DNA of 64,000 nt from an archaeon (GTDB lineage Archaea; Thermoproteota; Nitrososphaeria; Nitrososphaerales; JACAEJ01), in assembly GCA_024256265.1 (NCBI GenBank), contig JACGUK010000002.1, positions 1 through 64,000 on the forward strand, given 5' to 3'. A program made the translations under genes and the position numbers. Below, one piece after another: positions 16,186 through 24,238 of the stretch (the first letter of the stretch is position 1; each line of letters starts with the position of its first letter). Below the pieces are notes generated by a model that saw only the letters and a list, made by a program, of their open reading frames with translations, did no database searches and was not told the DNA's origin.

Positions 16186-17790
16186 TCATCTTTGATTTTC
16201 AATATGAAAATTTTTTATTTCATCGATTATAAGTCTATAGGCATATCCATCTATGAGAGCCGTTGCGCTAGCATCTATTATGTTATCAGATGAAGCAGTT
16301 GTAGCCCATTGAAGACTGTCATCCTTGAACTCTATGAATACTCTAACTGTCGATGCTGTACCACTGGCGCTATCAACAACTGTTACCTTGTAGTTGATTA
16401 GATTGACATTTTTTAGCTGAGGGAAGCACTTTAAGAGAGCTTTTCTTAAGGCTTGATCTAAAGCATGGACAGGACCAACCCCTATTGATGCTTCATATAA
16501 AACCTTATCCTCAACTTTTACCATGACTTCACCACTAGTGAATTTGAAATTATTCTTCATTGTAGAAACTCTCCAAAGCTGGACTTGAAAAGGATAAAGA
16601 CTATAGCCCATAGCCTTTAAGAAGATCAAATGCACAGTAGCATTGGCATCTTCGATATGATAGCCTTTGGCTTCCATAAGCTTTATCTCATCTAGGACTT
16701 TATCTACTACATCGCTCTGCTTATCCAATTTTATCCCCAACCTTAAAGCCATATTCATCACACTCGCTCTCCCTGATAGCTCTGAGATAGAGAGCTCTCG
16801 ACGATTTCCTACTAGAAATGGCTCTATATGCTCATAAGCCCTTGATTGCTTTAATATGGCATCTATATGCACGCCACCTTTATGAGCAAAGGCATTCTTT
16901 CCTACATAAGGCTGATAAGGGTTAGGAGGCAAGTTTGTTAATTCATATACATATTTTGAAAGAGCTGATAAATCCTTTAACTGCTCACTTACTGGCTTAT
17001 TATTAATCAAAGCTCTAAGATTCATTTTAAAGTGAAGAGCTGGTAGTACTTGGCAAAGATCAGCATTACCACATCTCTCTCCAAGACCGTTTATCGTACC
17101 TTGCACATGATTTACTCCTGCTAATACAGCCATAAGAGTATTGGCAGTTGCAAGCCCAGAATCATTATGACAATGAATCCCAATAGGTGTCTTTAATTTA
17201 GCCTTTGTTCTCTTAACTATGCTTTGGATATCTGAAGTTAAAGTTCCCCCATTAGTATCACATAGCACTATAACTTTTGCTCCTACTTCTTCTGCTTTCT
17301 TTACTACCCTTAAAGCGTATTCATAATTGCCCTTGAAACCATCAAAAAAATGCTCTGCATCGAATATAACATTGAAGCCATGATTCTTTAGATATTCTAT
17401 AGAATCTTCAGCCATCCTTAAGTTTTCATCTAATGTCGTCTGTAATACATCAGTAACATGTAAATCCCAAGACTTGCCAAAGATAACTACAGTCTTTACT
17501 TCTGTCTCAAGAAGAGCATTCAACATTAAATCCTTGCTGGGTATAATGTCTTTCTTTCTTGTGCTACCAAAGGCAACTATCTCTGAATTTTTTAGAGAAA
17601 TCTCTCTTATGGCTTTGAAGAACTCCATATCCTTCGGGTTTGAACCAGGCCAGCCTCCTTCAATATATCTTACACCAAGCTCATCAAGGCGTTGAGCTAT
17701 ACTGAGCTTATCCTGCAGGGAGAAGCTAACTCCATAGGTTTGGGCTCCATCTCTCAATGTTGTATCCAGAATCTCTATGTAATTATCTAA
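16186..17790 (-). CDS. cimA: (R)-citramalate synthase, bacterial CimA type
   Basis: 534 codons. Family blocks are ILDTTLRDGAQ, ELGVRYIEGGWPGSNPKD, FGSTRKKDI, FDAEHFFDGFKGN, VLCDTNGGTL, GIHCHNDSGLATANTL, QGTINGLGERCGNADL, and AFAHKGGVHIDAI, then the LeuA-type allosteric C-domain. It condenses pyruvate and acetyl-CoA to citramalate for isoleucine. The first canonical start in frame is TTG 17757, which falls inside DTTLRDG and would remove the metal-binding Asp. An SD AAGGAGG (17799-17805) lies 8 bases before TTA 17790, so I place the start there. See findings. Confidence 0.88.
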   Translation of the reverse strand, partial: LDNYIEILDTTLRDGAQTYGVSFSLQDKLSIAQRLDELGVRYIEGGWPGSNPKDMEFFKAIREISLKNSEIVAFGSTRKKDIIPSKDLMLNALLETEVKTVVIFGKSWDLHVTDVLQTTLDENLRMAEDSIEYLKNHGFNVIFDAEHFFDGFKGNYEYALRVVKKAEEVGAKVIVLCDTNGGTLTSDIQSIVKRTKAKLKTPIGIHCHNDSGLATANTLMAVLAGVNHVQGTINGLGERCGNADLCQVLPALHFKMNLRALINNKPVSEQLKDLSALSKYVYELTNLPPNPYQPYVGKNAFAHKGGVHIDAILKQSRAYEHIEPFLVGNRRELSISELSGRASVMNMALRLGIKLDKQSDVVDKVLDEIKLMEAKGYHIEDANATVHLIFLKAMGYSLYPFQVQLWRVSTMKNNFKFTSGEVMVKVEDKVLYEASIGVGPVHALDQALRKALLKCFPQLKNVNLINYKVTVVDSASGTASTVRVFIEFKDDSLQWATTASSDNIIDASATALIDGYAYRLIIDEIKNFHIENQR

Positions 17791-17798
17791 CTCTATAA

Positions 17799-17805
17799 CC
17801 TCCTT
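17799..17805 (-). promoter_or_regulatory. Shine-Dalgarno that sets the cimA start
   Basis: AAGGAGG on the minus strand. With normal spacing it points to position 17790 (a TTA codon) and excludes the TTG inside the catalytic motif, 42 bases from the end of the SD. No ATG, GTG or TTG exists in frame between the upstream in-frame TGA and that TTG. Confidence 0.6.
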
Positions 17806-17834
17806 GGCAAAAGGTCATATCATGCTTCATTAAT

Positions 17835-17920
17835 ATAAGGATAACTAAATAAATAGATAATGCAGAAAAATATTTTTTCATTAATACTCTTTTTCCATTA
17901 CTTCATGATTTAGAGTAAAT
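17835..17920. repeat. Direct repeat copy A flanking a toxin-antitoxin-like island
   Basis: Starts with ATAAGGATAACT, has an A/T-rich insert, then TTTTCATTAATACTCTTTTT and TTCATGATTTAGAGTA. The same two blocks, in the same order and orientation, recur at 19158-19218 without the insert. The segment between the copies holds three toxin-antitoxin-like genes. Confidence 0.7.
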
Positions 17921-18003
17921 TGAAATCATTAAATGAATAAAGCATGATGAATTTATTGAAATTATAGCCTCTTTTTTCTCCTTCTTCCTATTTATCAAAG
18001 AAA

Positions 18004-18231
18004 TTAGACTATCTTCTTTACATTTAAAATCTCCAAAGCGACTATATCTTTGCTATCATCATAGAAGAATATTACAAGACCATCTTTTGTAGGTTCTCCT
18101 ATTGGCTTTTCAACATACTTGAACCTGATGTAAAGGTCTCCTTTTTTACCATAGTCTAAAGCTATAACTCTCCTTGGTAGTCTAATACTATACCTTTCTT
18201 CAATATTTGATAACATCTTCTTAATATCCAA
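18004..18231 (-). CDS. DUF2283-like small protein
   Basis: 75 residues. The end VIFFYDDSKDIVALEILNV and the middle GDLYIRFKYVEKPIGEPT follow the DUF2283 pattern (a short beta protein with D-x-LYI...YD-x-x-IVGIEIL). DUF2283 proteins often neighbour DUF4258 toxins, but no such partner is seen here. It lies inside the repeat-flanked segment. Function unproven. Confidence 0.6.
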   Translation of the reverse strand: MDIKKMLSNIEERYSIRLPRRVIALDYGKKGDLYIRFKYVEKPIGEPTKDGLVIFFYDDSKDIVALEILNVKKIV

Positions 18232-18342
18232 GTCTAGAATCGTTTTAGAAATAGTAATGCTCTATACCTCCTCTTCTTTCTCTTATCATTAATCAAGTTT
18301 AAACCTATTTATATCCTTGAATTGATATGCATATTGATAATC

Positions 18343-18588
18343 ATGGCTGGAAAGCAAAGCGTAAAGTTGGATGAAGACAAACTCCTAACCGCTCTTCAAA
18401 GGTATTACATAGAGGATATAAGCTTTGAGAGAGTAGCGGAAGAAGCTGGAATTACCATTTATGAGCTTATAGAGTATGTTAGAAAGCATGATCTACCAAT
18501 AATTCACACTGATGAAGATGTCGCTGAAGGTCTAAAAAAGGTAGAAGAGCTAAGAGAGAAGTATTCTAAAAAGATATTAGCTAAATAG
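18343..18588 (+). CDS. UPF0175-like antitoxin
   Basis: 81 residues from ATG 18343. The HTH-like middle ISFERVAEEAGITIYELIEYV followed by RKHDLPIIHTDEDVAEGL matches UPF0175 proteins, which pair with PIN toxins of the DUF3368 group. An upstream in-frame ATG at 18322 would add a hydrophobic run with no family match. Its end overlaps the 3' end of the PIN gene by 12 bases in convergent orientation, unlike the usual head-to-tail arrangement. Confidence 0.75.
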   Translation: MAGKQSVKLDEDKLLTALQRYYIEDISFERVAEEAGITIYELIEYVRKHDLPIIHTDEDVAEGLKKVEELREKYSKKILAK

Positions 18589-19104
18589 AATCCTTCTCAA
18601 TCTTTTCGTCTTATATCCTGCATACCATATCTTTTGCAAGAAGTCTCTAATATCAATTAGCCCTCTTCTAGCGGCTTCAAAGCCTATGTCTATAATATCC
18701 TCTGTGTTTATTCCTATGCTCTTTAACCTCTTCTCAGCAAACCTATCGGCTAAGATCATCAGACCAAGCTTCATCTTCTTGTAAAGTATGGCAACCTCAA
18801 CTTCACCTTTGGATAATTTTAATTCTTGAGCTATCTTCTCTGCCAATCTCTTTTCATCTCCATTCAATTCTATAACCTTTATCCACTTAAGCTTCTCTAT
18901 TGCCTTTATCTCTGGAGCTTCGTACCCAAGCTGTAATGGTCTTTTTATCTCGTCCATCACTGATTTGGTAGTGTACGTCGTTCCAAAGAGTTCTTTTAGA
19001 ATATACAATAATTCTGCTTTCGCCAGAAAGATGAGAGGTGATGTATTGATGGCTACTTTTATCCTCTTACCATTGGTAGTTATAGTCAGAGGGGAGGATG
19101 GCAA
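18577..19104 (-). CDS. PIN-domain toxin-like protein (DUF3368 group)
   Basis: 175 residues. The start VAINTSPLIFLAKAELLYIL is the first PIN signature in the DUF3368 form (S/I-N-T-S-P-L-I). LSKGEVEVAILYKKMKLGLMILADRFAEKRL gives the central E and D positions, and ARRGLIDIRDFL the end. Such proteins are predicted metal-dependent RNases. The start is TTG 19104. Convergent with the UPF0175 gene; the two would make overlapping antisense transcripts. Confidence 0.78.
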   Translation of the reverse strand: MPSSPLTITTNGKRIKVAINTSPLIFLAKAELLYILKELFGTTYTTKSVMDEIKRPLQLGYEAPEIKAIEKLKWIKVIELNGDEKRLAEKIAQELKLSKGEVEVAILYKKMKLGLMILADRFAEKRLKSIGINTEDIIDIGFEAARRGLIDIRDFLQKIWYAGYKTKRLRRILFS

Positions 19105-19157
19105 ACTCTTTGACTATTTCTTAACCATGAAATAAATCTTCTTATAGTATAGTTAAA

Positions 19158-19218
19158 ATAAGGATAACTGAATTTTCATTAACACTCTTTTTTCATAAAT
19201 TCATGCTTTAGAGTAGAT
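19158..19218. repeat. Direct repeat copy B flanking a toxin-antitoxin-like island
   Basis: Contains ATAAGGATAACT directly followed by TTTTCATTAACACTCTTTTT and TTCATGCTTTAGAGTAGAT. Compared with copy A at 17835-17920 it lacks about 27 bases in the middle and differs at a handful of positions. It ends about 45 bases from the 3' end of tRNA-Trp. Confidence 0.7.
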
Positions 19219-19297
19219 AGTCTTCGAAATTTATTATTAGTTCGTCGGTGCATTTGTATGGTGGGGTCGGTGGGATTTGAACCCACGACCTACAGGT

Positions 19298-19350
19298 TCC
19301 TCCGCTCCAGAAGCACATCATCCATTTGTCAGCGAACCTATAGATAATCT
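19298..19350 (-). ncRNA. tRNA-Trp intron with partial box C/D-like elements
   Basis: The canonical 37/38 intron of archaeal tRNA-Trp often contains a box C/D guide RNA. Here CTGA (19329-19332, D'-like) is followed closely by GGATGATG (about 19316-19323, C'-like). A clear terminal C and D box is not seen, and at 53 nt it is shorter than euryarchaeal examples. Intron boundaries come from the cloverleaf; a guide function is only a possibility. Confidence 0.35.
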
Positions 19351-19373
19351 CTGGAGCCTGCCGTCCTACCTCA

Positions 19374-19443
19374 CTAGACGAACCTTACTAGGAGTATCCT
19401 AACTTCCTTTGTAAGGTATTCTAGGGTCTCAGAGGAAACCATG
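19374..19443 (-). other. D-loop intron of tRNA-Trp (about 70 nt)
   Basis: Joining 19444 to 19373 gives a regular D-arm, GTCT-AGTGAGGTA-GGAC, with the G18G19 pair in place. The 8-base repeat TCGTCTAG at both ends makes the splice point uncertain by up to 8 nt. D-loop introns are known in TACK archaea. Confidence 0.65.
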
Positions 19444-19601
19444 CTAGACGACGACCCCCTCAATAAACATATTATAAAGAGGTATAAAGCCTTACGGTCA
19501 ATCAGTTCGAAGCGATAGGAGTAACGTGTGGATCACGTAAAAAAACGTATAGGTAACAATAGATTTATAACATAGATTTCTGCTCTATAGACCAGTTCTA
19601 T

Positions 19602-20987
19602 ATGATGGATGATCTTCTCATTAATGAGAACATCAAATTTGAAGGAGTTATTACTGAGAATAAATTCACTAAATTTCAGATTCATTCACCATCTCATAAA
19701 AAGTTATTGCCTCAATTAGAGGTGCCATTTAAGAGATATAGAATAAAACCATCTAAGCCAAGCAAGAAAGAAGGGCTGAACTCTCTCTATAAGGCTAGTG
19801 CTATCCTATGGTTACTTCTCTGCCATCGCTACCCTTCTTTAAGGATCAACACTACTTTTCGTTTCGTAAAAGAAGCGATTAGAAGGTATAGGTACAAATT
19901 GTATAATCTTTCTTATGAGTCTAAATGCCTCGATTACTTTTCGATGGTCGATCTTGGCTACATGAAAGAAAAGCACTGGGTCTACGCTACCTATATGGCT
20001 ACGATGAGTTCACTACCAATATCATATAAAACATGTAATGCTCAAGAAATCTTGGGAGCCATTCTGGCTAAGACTTCTCTAGGGACTGGCACCAAATTGC
20101 TAGATAACCTTAACGATGAAATTCATGATGTATCTCATGCGTTTGAATCTTTAGACAATATGCTCTCTGCTTACGCTGAAGGAGCTTATAAGTCTGTTAG
20201 GAAAGATACTCATAATACAGTAACTGGTGCTGAGAATTCAGCCTTTGAAATGGGAAGATGGGTTTTCACAACTTTAAAGCCTTGCCAAATATATGCCCCT
20301 GAGGCTTATAGCACATACATAAAAGACGTTATGAAGTTGTACCAAGGTCAATTAGATTCCATAAGGCATAAAATGGCTCAAAAAGACATACCTTCTATAA
20401 GAAGGTATCTGGACTCTATTTCAGAAAAGAGCATAGGGGATATTTGGATAGATATAGATCTATGCTTTCTTGAGGGCAATTTAGGAGGGTTTAGCAAGGA
20501 TGAATCAAGGGCCATAAATTTGCTAAAGATAGGAAGCTCTCTCGTCTTCAAGTCGAGTTTAATTTATGATGATGTTCAAGATATATATGAAGATTTGAGC
20601 ACGAATTCCATCAATAGCGCAATAATTCTTGCCATTGAGAGAGGGGTAATTTCTCAAAGAGACCTAAAAGAAAAAAGCCAAAATGAGATATTTAAGAGAA
20701 TGAGGGAAGAGGGTATTCTTATGAAGACCATAAAGCTTGCTGACATGGTCTTCTTAAAAGGGATAGAAATGGTCAATAGTATAGGCTCAAGCCTAGATGA
20801 AATTCTAGATAAGAAAGGTCTCATTCAAGGTTTCAGGTTTGTAAGACTCTTTAACCTTAGGAAGTTATTGATTAGGAAAAAGAATTATGAAAATATAAAG
20901 CTCTTCCTCTCCTCATTGGAGGATTTTGAAAAGATAAAGATGAATATCTCTGATGATATAATGGCATTACAAAGATACTTAGATTAA
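19602..20987 (+). CDS. Diverged class I isoprenoid-synthase-like protein
   Basis: 461 residues, mostly helical. Two Asp-rich motifs, KLLDNLNDEIHD (about 165-176) and SSLIYDDVQDIYEDL (about 318-332), are spaced about 155 residues apart. That resembles the first and second D-rich motifs of trans-prenyltransferases and terpene synthases, with the second in the setting F-x3-L-x-DD-x2-D. A downstream NS-x2-SAIILAIERG helix also fits. The N-terminal 90 basic residues have no counterpart. If active it would bind Mg and a prenyl diphosphate; the usual Arg-rich RRG after motif one is not seen, so activity is unsure. It heads a co-oriented trio with a V4R protein and a DUF422-like membrane protein. Confidence 0.5.
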   Translation: MMDDLLINENIKFEGVITENKFTKFQIHSPSHKKLLPQLEVPFKRYRIKPSKPSKKEGLNSLYKASAILWLLLCHRYPSLRINTTFRFVKEAIRRYRYKLYNLSYESKCLDYFSMVDLGYMKEKHWVYATYMATMSSLPISYKTCNAQEILGAILAKTSLGTGTKLLDNLNDEIHDVSHAFESLDNMLSAYAEGAYKSVRKDTHNTVTGAENSAFEMGRWVFTTLKPCQIYAPEAYSTYIKDVMKLYQGQLDSIRHKMAQKDIPSIRRYLDSISEKSIGDIWIDIDLCFLEGNLGGFSKDESRAINLLKIGSSLVFKSSLIYDDVQDIYEDLSTNSINSAIILAIERGVISQRDLKEKSQNEIFKRMREEGILMKTIKLADMVFLKGIEMVNSIGSSLDEILDKKGLIQGFRFVRLFNLRKLLIRKKNYENIKLFLSSLEDFEKIKMNISDDIMALQRYLD

Positions 20988-21078
20988 TAGATTTCAAGAC
21001 TATAAACCTTATTAATCAGAGAGTCAATTAACTTTCGGTTTTTTTCTTTTAAGTCTCTTTGAGAAATTAGATTTTGAA

Positions 21079-22524
21079 GTGAGTAGGTTCTATACTGGGC
21101 ATGAGATTTTTGATGAGATAGTCACGATAAGTCATGGCTCCTCGATTCTTATGCTCGATGAGAGTTTTATGGAAGCAAAGAACCTATTACTTGCTTTATT
21201 TAAAAAGGAGAGACCTTTTGAACTCGTCTCTCATAAAGTTGAAACTCCAAGTGGTCAAATTCTTGCTATGGGCGAGCTATCTCTTAGTGATGCTAGCGTA
21301 ACTATAAACAAGTTAAGAAGCGATGCTAAAAGCTCTATAATAATCCATAGCTACTTCCCAGACTTTATAATAAAGTATGAATCAGAGGCTTTTCTGCGCC
21401 TTCTTGGAGCATGGCGTGATCAGATAAGAGATAACAAAACAATCGAATTCTATCTTTTGCCGAAAGGTGCTTTCCGAGAAGTTGAGAGGAAGATAATGTC
21501 CATCGTGGATGGTGTGATAGAGATCAAAGTAAAGCGTGAAGGAAAGAGCTTTAGTCTAAGCTTTACAGTTATGCGTTGTTGTGAGCCAGAATGGCATCTC
21601 CATGAGTTTCGCTACAAGATAGAAGATTCTAAAGTTCTTATAGAATGGGAAGGAGAGTATAAAGATAAACTTCCTACAATAACTTTAGATGAGATTAAGT
21701 ATAGAGTTGAGAGTTACAAAAAGGACTTCCCATTCCTAAAAGTAGAGCTTGGTACTGGATCACCTATCGGCTTATCGACTTATGACTATTGGCTGCTATC
21801 ACAAATAGAGAGTAAGGATCTACTCTCTCTTAAAATGCTTCTCTATGAAAGATTTGATGAAGTTTTAGAGAAGATAGCAAAGTGGCATATAATGGGCTAT
21901 TTGAGGGTTGTTAAGAAAAGCGAGAAACTTATAAATGAAAGCAACTTTCATATGGGAAAGCCCATAAGCTGGAAGACAAAGCTTGCTTTAAAACTGCCAG
22001 TGAAGATGACACTACGCCTTCTAAGGTCTCCACACATTCGTACAGTTCCAGCTGATGTTTATGTGGCAGAGAAGAGAGCTCTCTTTGAATTTCTAAAGAT
22101 CTTCTTCGGAGATAGAACAGAACTTGGTATCGAATCCATTGAAAGCATACTTGGCTTAGAGGAAAGATTTCATGAGATGGTTGGGCGCATAAAAGCGTTA
22201 AAGGATGTAAAAAGATTTGGTGAAGATGCGAGCACTAGCATAGGTATAAAGTATCTCCCGAAGATCGTCAAGATGGTCATGTGGGTAGGCTATAAGCTGG
22301 ATTGTGATATTAGTGAAACTTCACCAACAAGCATGTTAATAACTGTAGGAGATTGCTTTTTATGTGAGGGGATAAAGTCTATAAAACCTGTCTGTCGAGC
22401 CATAAGTGGAGCCCTTACAGGAACTTGCTCCTTAACCTTTAAACATGTAATAGATTGTAAGGAGATCAAATGTAAAGCATTAGGAGACGAGCATTGCGTA
22501 TTTGAATTAAAAATTGCAAAGTAA
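21079..22524 (+). CDS. V4R-domain protein with degenerate RecA-like N-terminus
   Basis: 481 residues from GTG. Residues about 1-170 look like a KaiC/RAD55-type alpha/beta domain (SSILMLDESFMEAKNLLLAL, SIIIHSYFPDF) but with no Walker A. A helical linker around 240-290 may be a winged helix (MLLYERFDEVLEKIAKWHIM). The last about 150 residues are a V4R (4-vinyl reductase) domain ending with CFLCEGIKSIKPVCR, FKHVIDCKEIKCKALGDEHC, with the conserved Cys cluster and final strand. V4R domains bind small hydrocarbons or porphyrins and often act as sensors. Next to an isoprenoid-synthase-like gene it could sense an isoprenoid; that is inference. Confidence 0.7.
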   Translation: MSRFYTGHEIFDEIVTISHGSSILMLDESFMEAKNLLLALFKKERPFELVSHKVETPSGQILAMGELSLSDASVTINKLRSDAKSSIIIHSYFPDFIIKYESEAFLRLLGAWRDQIRDNKTIEFYLLPKGAFREVERKIMSIVDGVIEIKVKREGKSFSLSFTVMRCCEPEWHLHEFRYKIEDSKVLIEWEGEYKDKLPTITLDEIKYRVESYKKDFPFLKVELGTGSPIGLSTYDYWLLSQIESKDLLSLKMLLYERFDEVLEKIAKWHIMGYLRVVKKSEKLINESNFHMGKPISWKTKLALKLPVKMTLRLLRSPHIRTVPADVYVAEKRALFEFLKIFFGDRTELGIESIESILGLEERFHEMVGRIKALKDVKRFGEDASTSIGIKYLPKIVKMVMWVGYKLDCDISETSPTSMLITVGDCFLCEGIKSIKPVCRAISGALTGTCSLTFKHVIDCKEIKCKALGDEHCVFELKIAK

Positions 22525-22590
22525 TAAAGAGCTCAAATCTTTCTTAAAAGTAAGATTTTCGATAGTTTTTATACACATCTATTTAGGTTA

Positions 22591-23169
22591 ATGGATGTAG
22601 AGACCATGCCTCAACTCCTTGGAATAGGTTATGAAGTTTTCATGATAGCCTTAGCCTTTATCACATACTTTATGCTCGACATCAAGACCAGATATTATCT
22701 CATTCATGTAGCGACCTTAATGCTACTAACTGAGATATGGGGGCAAAATGCTGGAATTGCCACCTATAATCAAGGAATCTTCTCATTATATTTAGTAGGT
22801 ACTCCTGTAGTGATGCCTTTCTCATGGTTTGCCCTCATCGGACTTGCAATCATAGCGTCAAAAGGTTACTTAAGCTATTTAAGAGCTTTTACTGCTGGAA
22901 TCTTCTTGGATCTATTACTAGAATTACCTATGGTCTATAATGGGGCTTGGAGTAACAATTTTGGAAATATTCATATCGTTGAGGGTTATCCCGTAATACT
23001 GCCCTTTCTATATGGATTTTACATCTTATGGTTCAAATTACTCCTTAAGTATCTGGTTCCAAAACTAGAAGAGCGTAAGATAGAGCCTGCTGGATTGTTG
23101 TTTGCATTCATTTACATTCCGTCTCAGTTAATCATCTCCGCCCTATTGATCACTTTAATACCGATCTAA
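22591..23169 (+). CDS. CruF/DUF422-like integral membrane protein
   Basis: 192 residues with six or seven transmembrane helices. Conserved-looking polar spots inside helices are EIWGQNAGIATYNQG, GTPVVMPFSWFALI and DLLLELPMVYNGAWSNNFGN. This order (E-x-G...; P-x-x-P-x-x-W; D-x-x-x-(D/E)-P-x-x-x-x-G-x-W) resembles the DUF422 carotenoid hydratases CruF and bisanhydrobacterioruberin hydratase. The match is by eye and moderate. Placed 66 bases after the V4R gene on the same strand. It supports an isoprenoid theme for the trio. Confidence 0.5.
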   Translation: MDVETMPQLLGIGYEVFMIALAFITYFMLDIKTRYYLIHVATLMLLTEIWGQNAGIATYNQGIFSLYLVGTPVVMPFSWFALIGLAIIASKGYLSYLRAFTAGIFLDLLLELPMVYNGAWSNNFGNIHIVEGYPVILPFLYGFYILWFKLLLKYLVPKLEERKIEPAGLLFAFIYIPSQLIISALLITLIPI

Positions 23170-23211
23170 CCCCTAGTCAAAATATGAAGGTCTAAACACT
23201 AAAATTTTTCT

Positions 23212-23943
23212 TCATTTAAGAGTGCTCTTTATTCCTAAAGCTGGAATTATAGTGGTGAGGTTTTTAATGTCTATAGTAGTATGTGCATAACGCTTTACTT
23301 CCATCTCAGCGAATGAGAGCTTTGAAATTAGAGATTCTTTATCTGAAAGGCCTAACTTTTCTAATTCATGCCTTAAACAGTCTGTGTTAAATGCTATTCC
23401 AAGCCCAACTTTTTTAAATAATGATACATTTGAGACATCATCTCCCACAGCAACGCATTCAGATAAATCAAAACCATATTTTTTAACAATTTTAGCGAAG
23501 TAATAGTCTTTATTCCTCATATTGATGATTGGAGGAGCTATTCCTGTGAAGATACCATTTTTAACCTTCACACCAGTACCCAAGGCGAAATCAAGATTTA
23601 GACGATGCTTTAATACATCGACAAAATACTGAGAGGCACCAGTGCTAATAGTTCCTAATATGAATCTATTCTTTTTTAGAGCTTTTATGCCATCTTCAGC
23701 ACCTGCCATCAAAGGAATAGCATTTAATATAGGAGAAATATCTCTCTCCTTTAGACCTATAAATAGCTTCAGACTCTCGTTGACAGCTTGAGAAAAGCTC
23801 TTTAAGCCTATGATGACATCTTTGTATATTTCTCTGATCTTCACACCAAAGTCTAATTTATCAGCAACGTAGAGGGATACATAACCATCTATCAATACCC
23901 CATCACAATCAAACTCGACTAACTTGTAATTTTTTAATGCCAT
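23212..23943 (-). CDS. HAD phosphatase, SerB-like
   Basis: 243 residues. Motif I is VEFDCDGVLIDG, motif II is ILGTISTGASQYF with Ser/Thr, and motif IV is VAVGDDVSNVSLFKKVGLGIAF. The helical cap after motif I places it near phosphoserine phosphatase. The tail beyond residue 205 is extra and of unknown use. A second, shorter SerB-like HAD protein is at 59205. Convergent with the membrane protein gene; about 170 AT-rich bases separate it from the 5S gene. Confidence 0.75.
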   Translation of the reverse strand: MALKNYKLVEFDCDGVLIDGYVSLYVADKLDFGVKIREIYKDVIIGLKSFSQAVNESLKLFIGLKERDISPILNAIPLMAGAEDGIKALKKNRFILGTISTGASQYFVDVLKHRLNLDFALGTGVKVKNGIFTGIAPPIINMRNKDYYFAKIVKKYGFDLSECVAVGDDVSNVSLFKKVGLGIAFNTDCLRHELEKLGLSDKESLISKLSFAEMEVKRYAHTTIDIKNLTTIIPALGIKSTLK

Positions 23944-24115
23944 ATCGATTTACCCCTGAGCCAAAGAATCAGCTTATCCAATTATTTTGATATAGTAATA
24001 AGCTTATCATTAATTATATCAAGAGAAAAAAAATGTTGATAAATTGGGCTATTCTATTAAATCGAAGGAGAGTTTAGAGCAAGATTAATTTACTACTTTT
24101 GTTATTCATTATTTA

Positions 24116-24230
24116 GCCGGCCATAGCGACGGGGTCCGACCTGGTCTCATTCCGAACCCAGAAGTCAAACCCGTCGTCGCCGTTGTGTTAGTGAGTTGCG
24201 CGAGCACTCGCGAAGCAACGGTGCCGGCAC
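24116..24230 (+). rRNA. rrf: 5S ribosomal RNA
   Basis: The terminal stem GCCGGC (24116-24121) pairs with GCCGGC (24223-24228). The central part carries CCGAACCCAGAAGTCAAACC, the conserved loop B/helix III region of 5S rRNA, and a helix IV/V of TTGCGCGAGCACTCGCGAAGC type. It is not linked to 16S or 23S, which is common in archaea. The 3' end lies about 9 bases from the stop codon of cobY, which is on the other strand, so the two transcripts converge. Ends are accurate to a few bases. Confidence 0.93.
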
Positions 24231-24238
24231 CTAATTCT

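Larger units (their letters stand above)
19262..19458 (-). tRNA. tRNA-Trp (CCA) with two introns
   Basis: Minus strand. Acceptor strands GGGGTCG (19452-19458) and CGACCCC (19263-19269) pair fully; T-arm GTGGG-TTCAAAT-CCCAC; variable loop AGGTC; discriminator A. The anticodon stem GCAGG pairs with CCTGT and the loop CTCCAGA gives CCA. Two insertions must be removed for a 74-nt tRNA. One is about 70 nt in the D-loop (19374-19443, end points ambiguous because TCGTCTAG occurs at both borders). The other is 53 nt after position 37 (19298-19350), the classical Trp intron site. This fills the 500-bp gap before the next gene. Confidence 0.9.
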
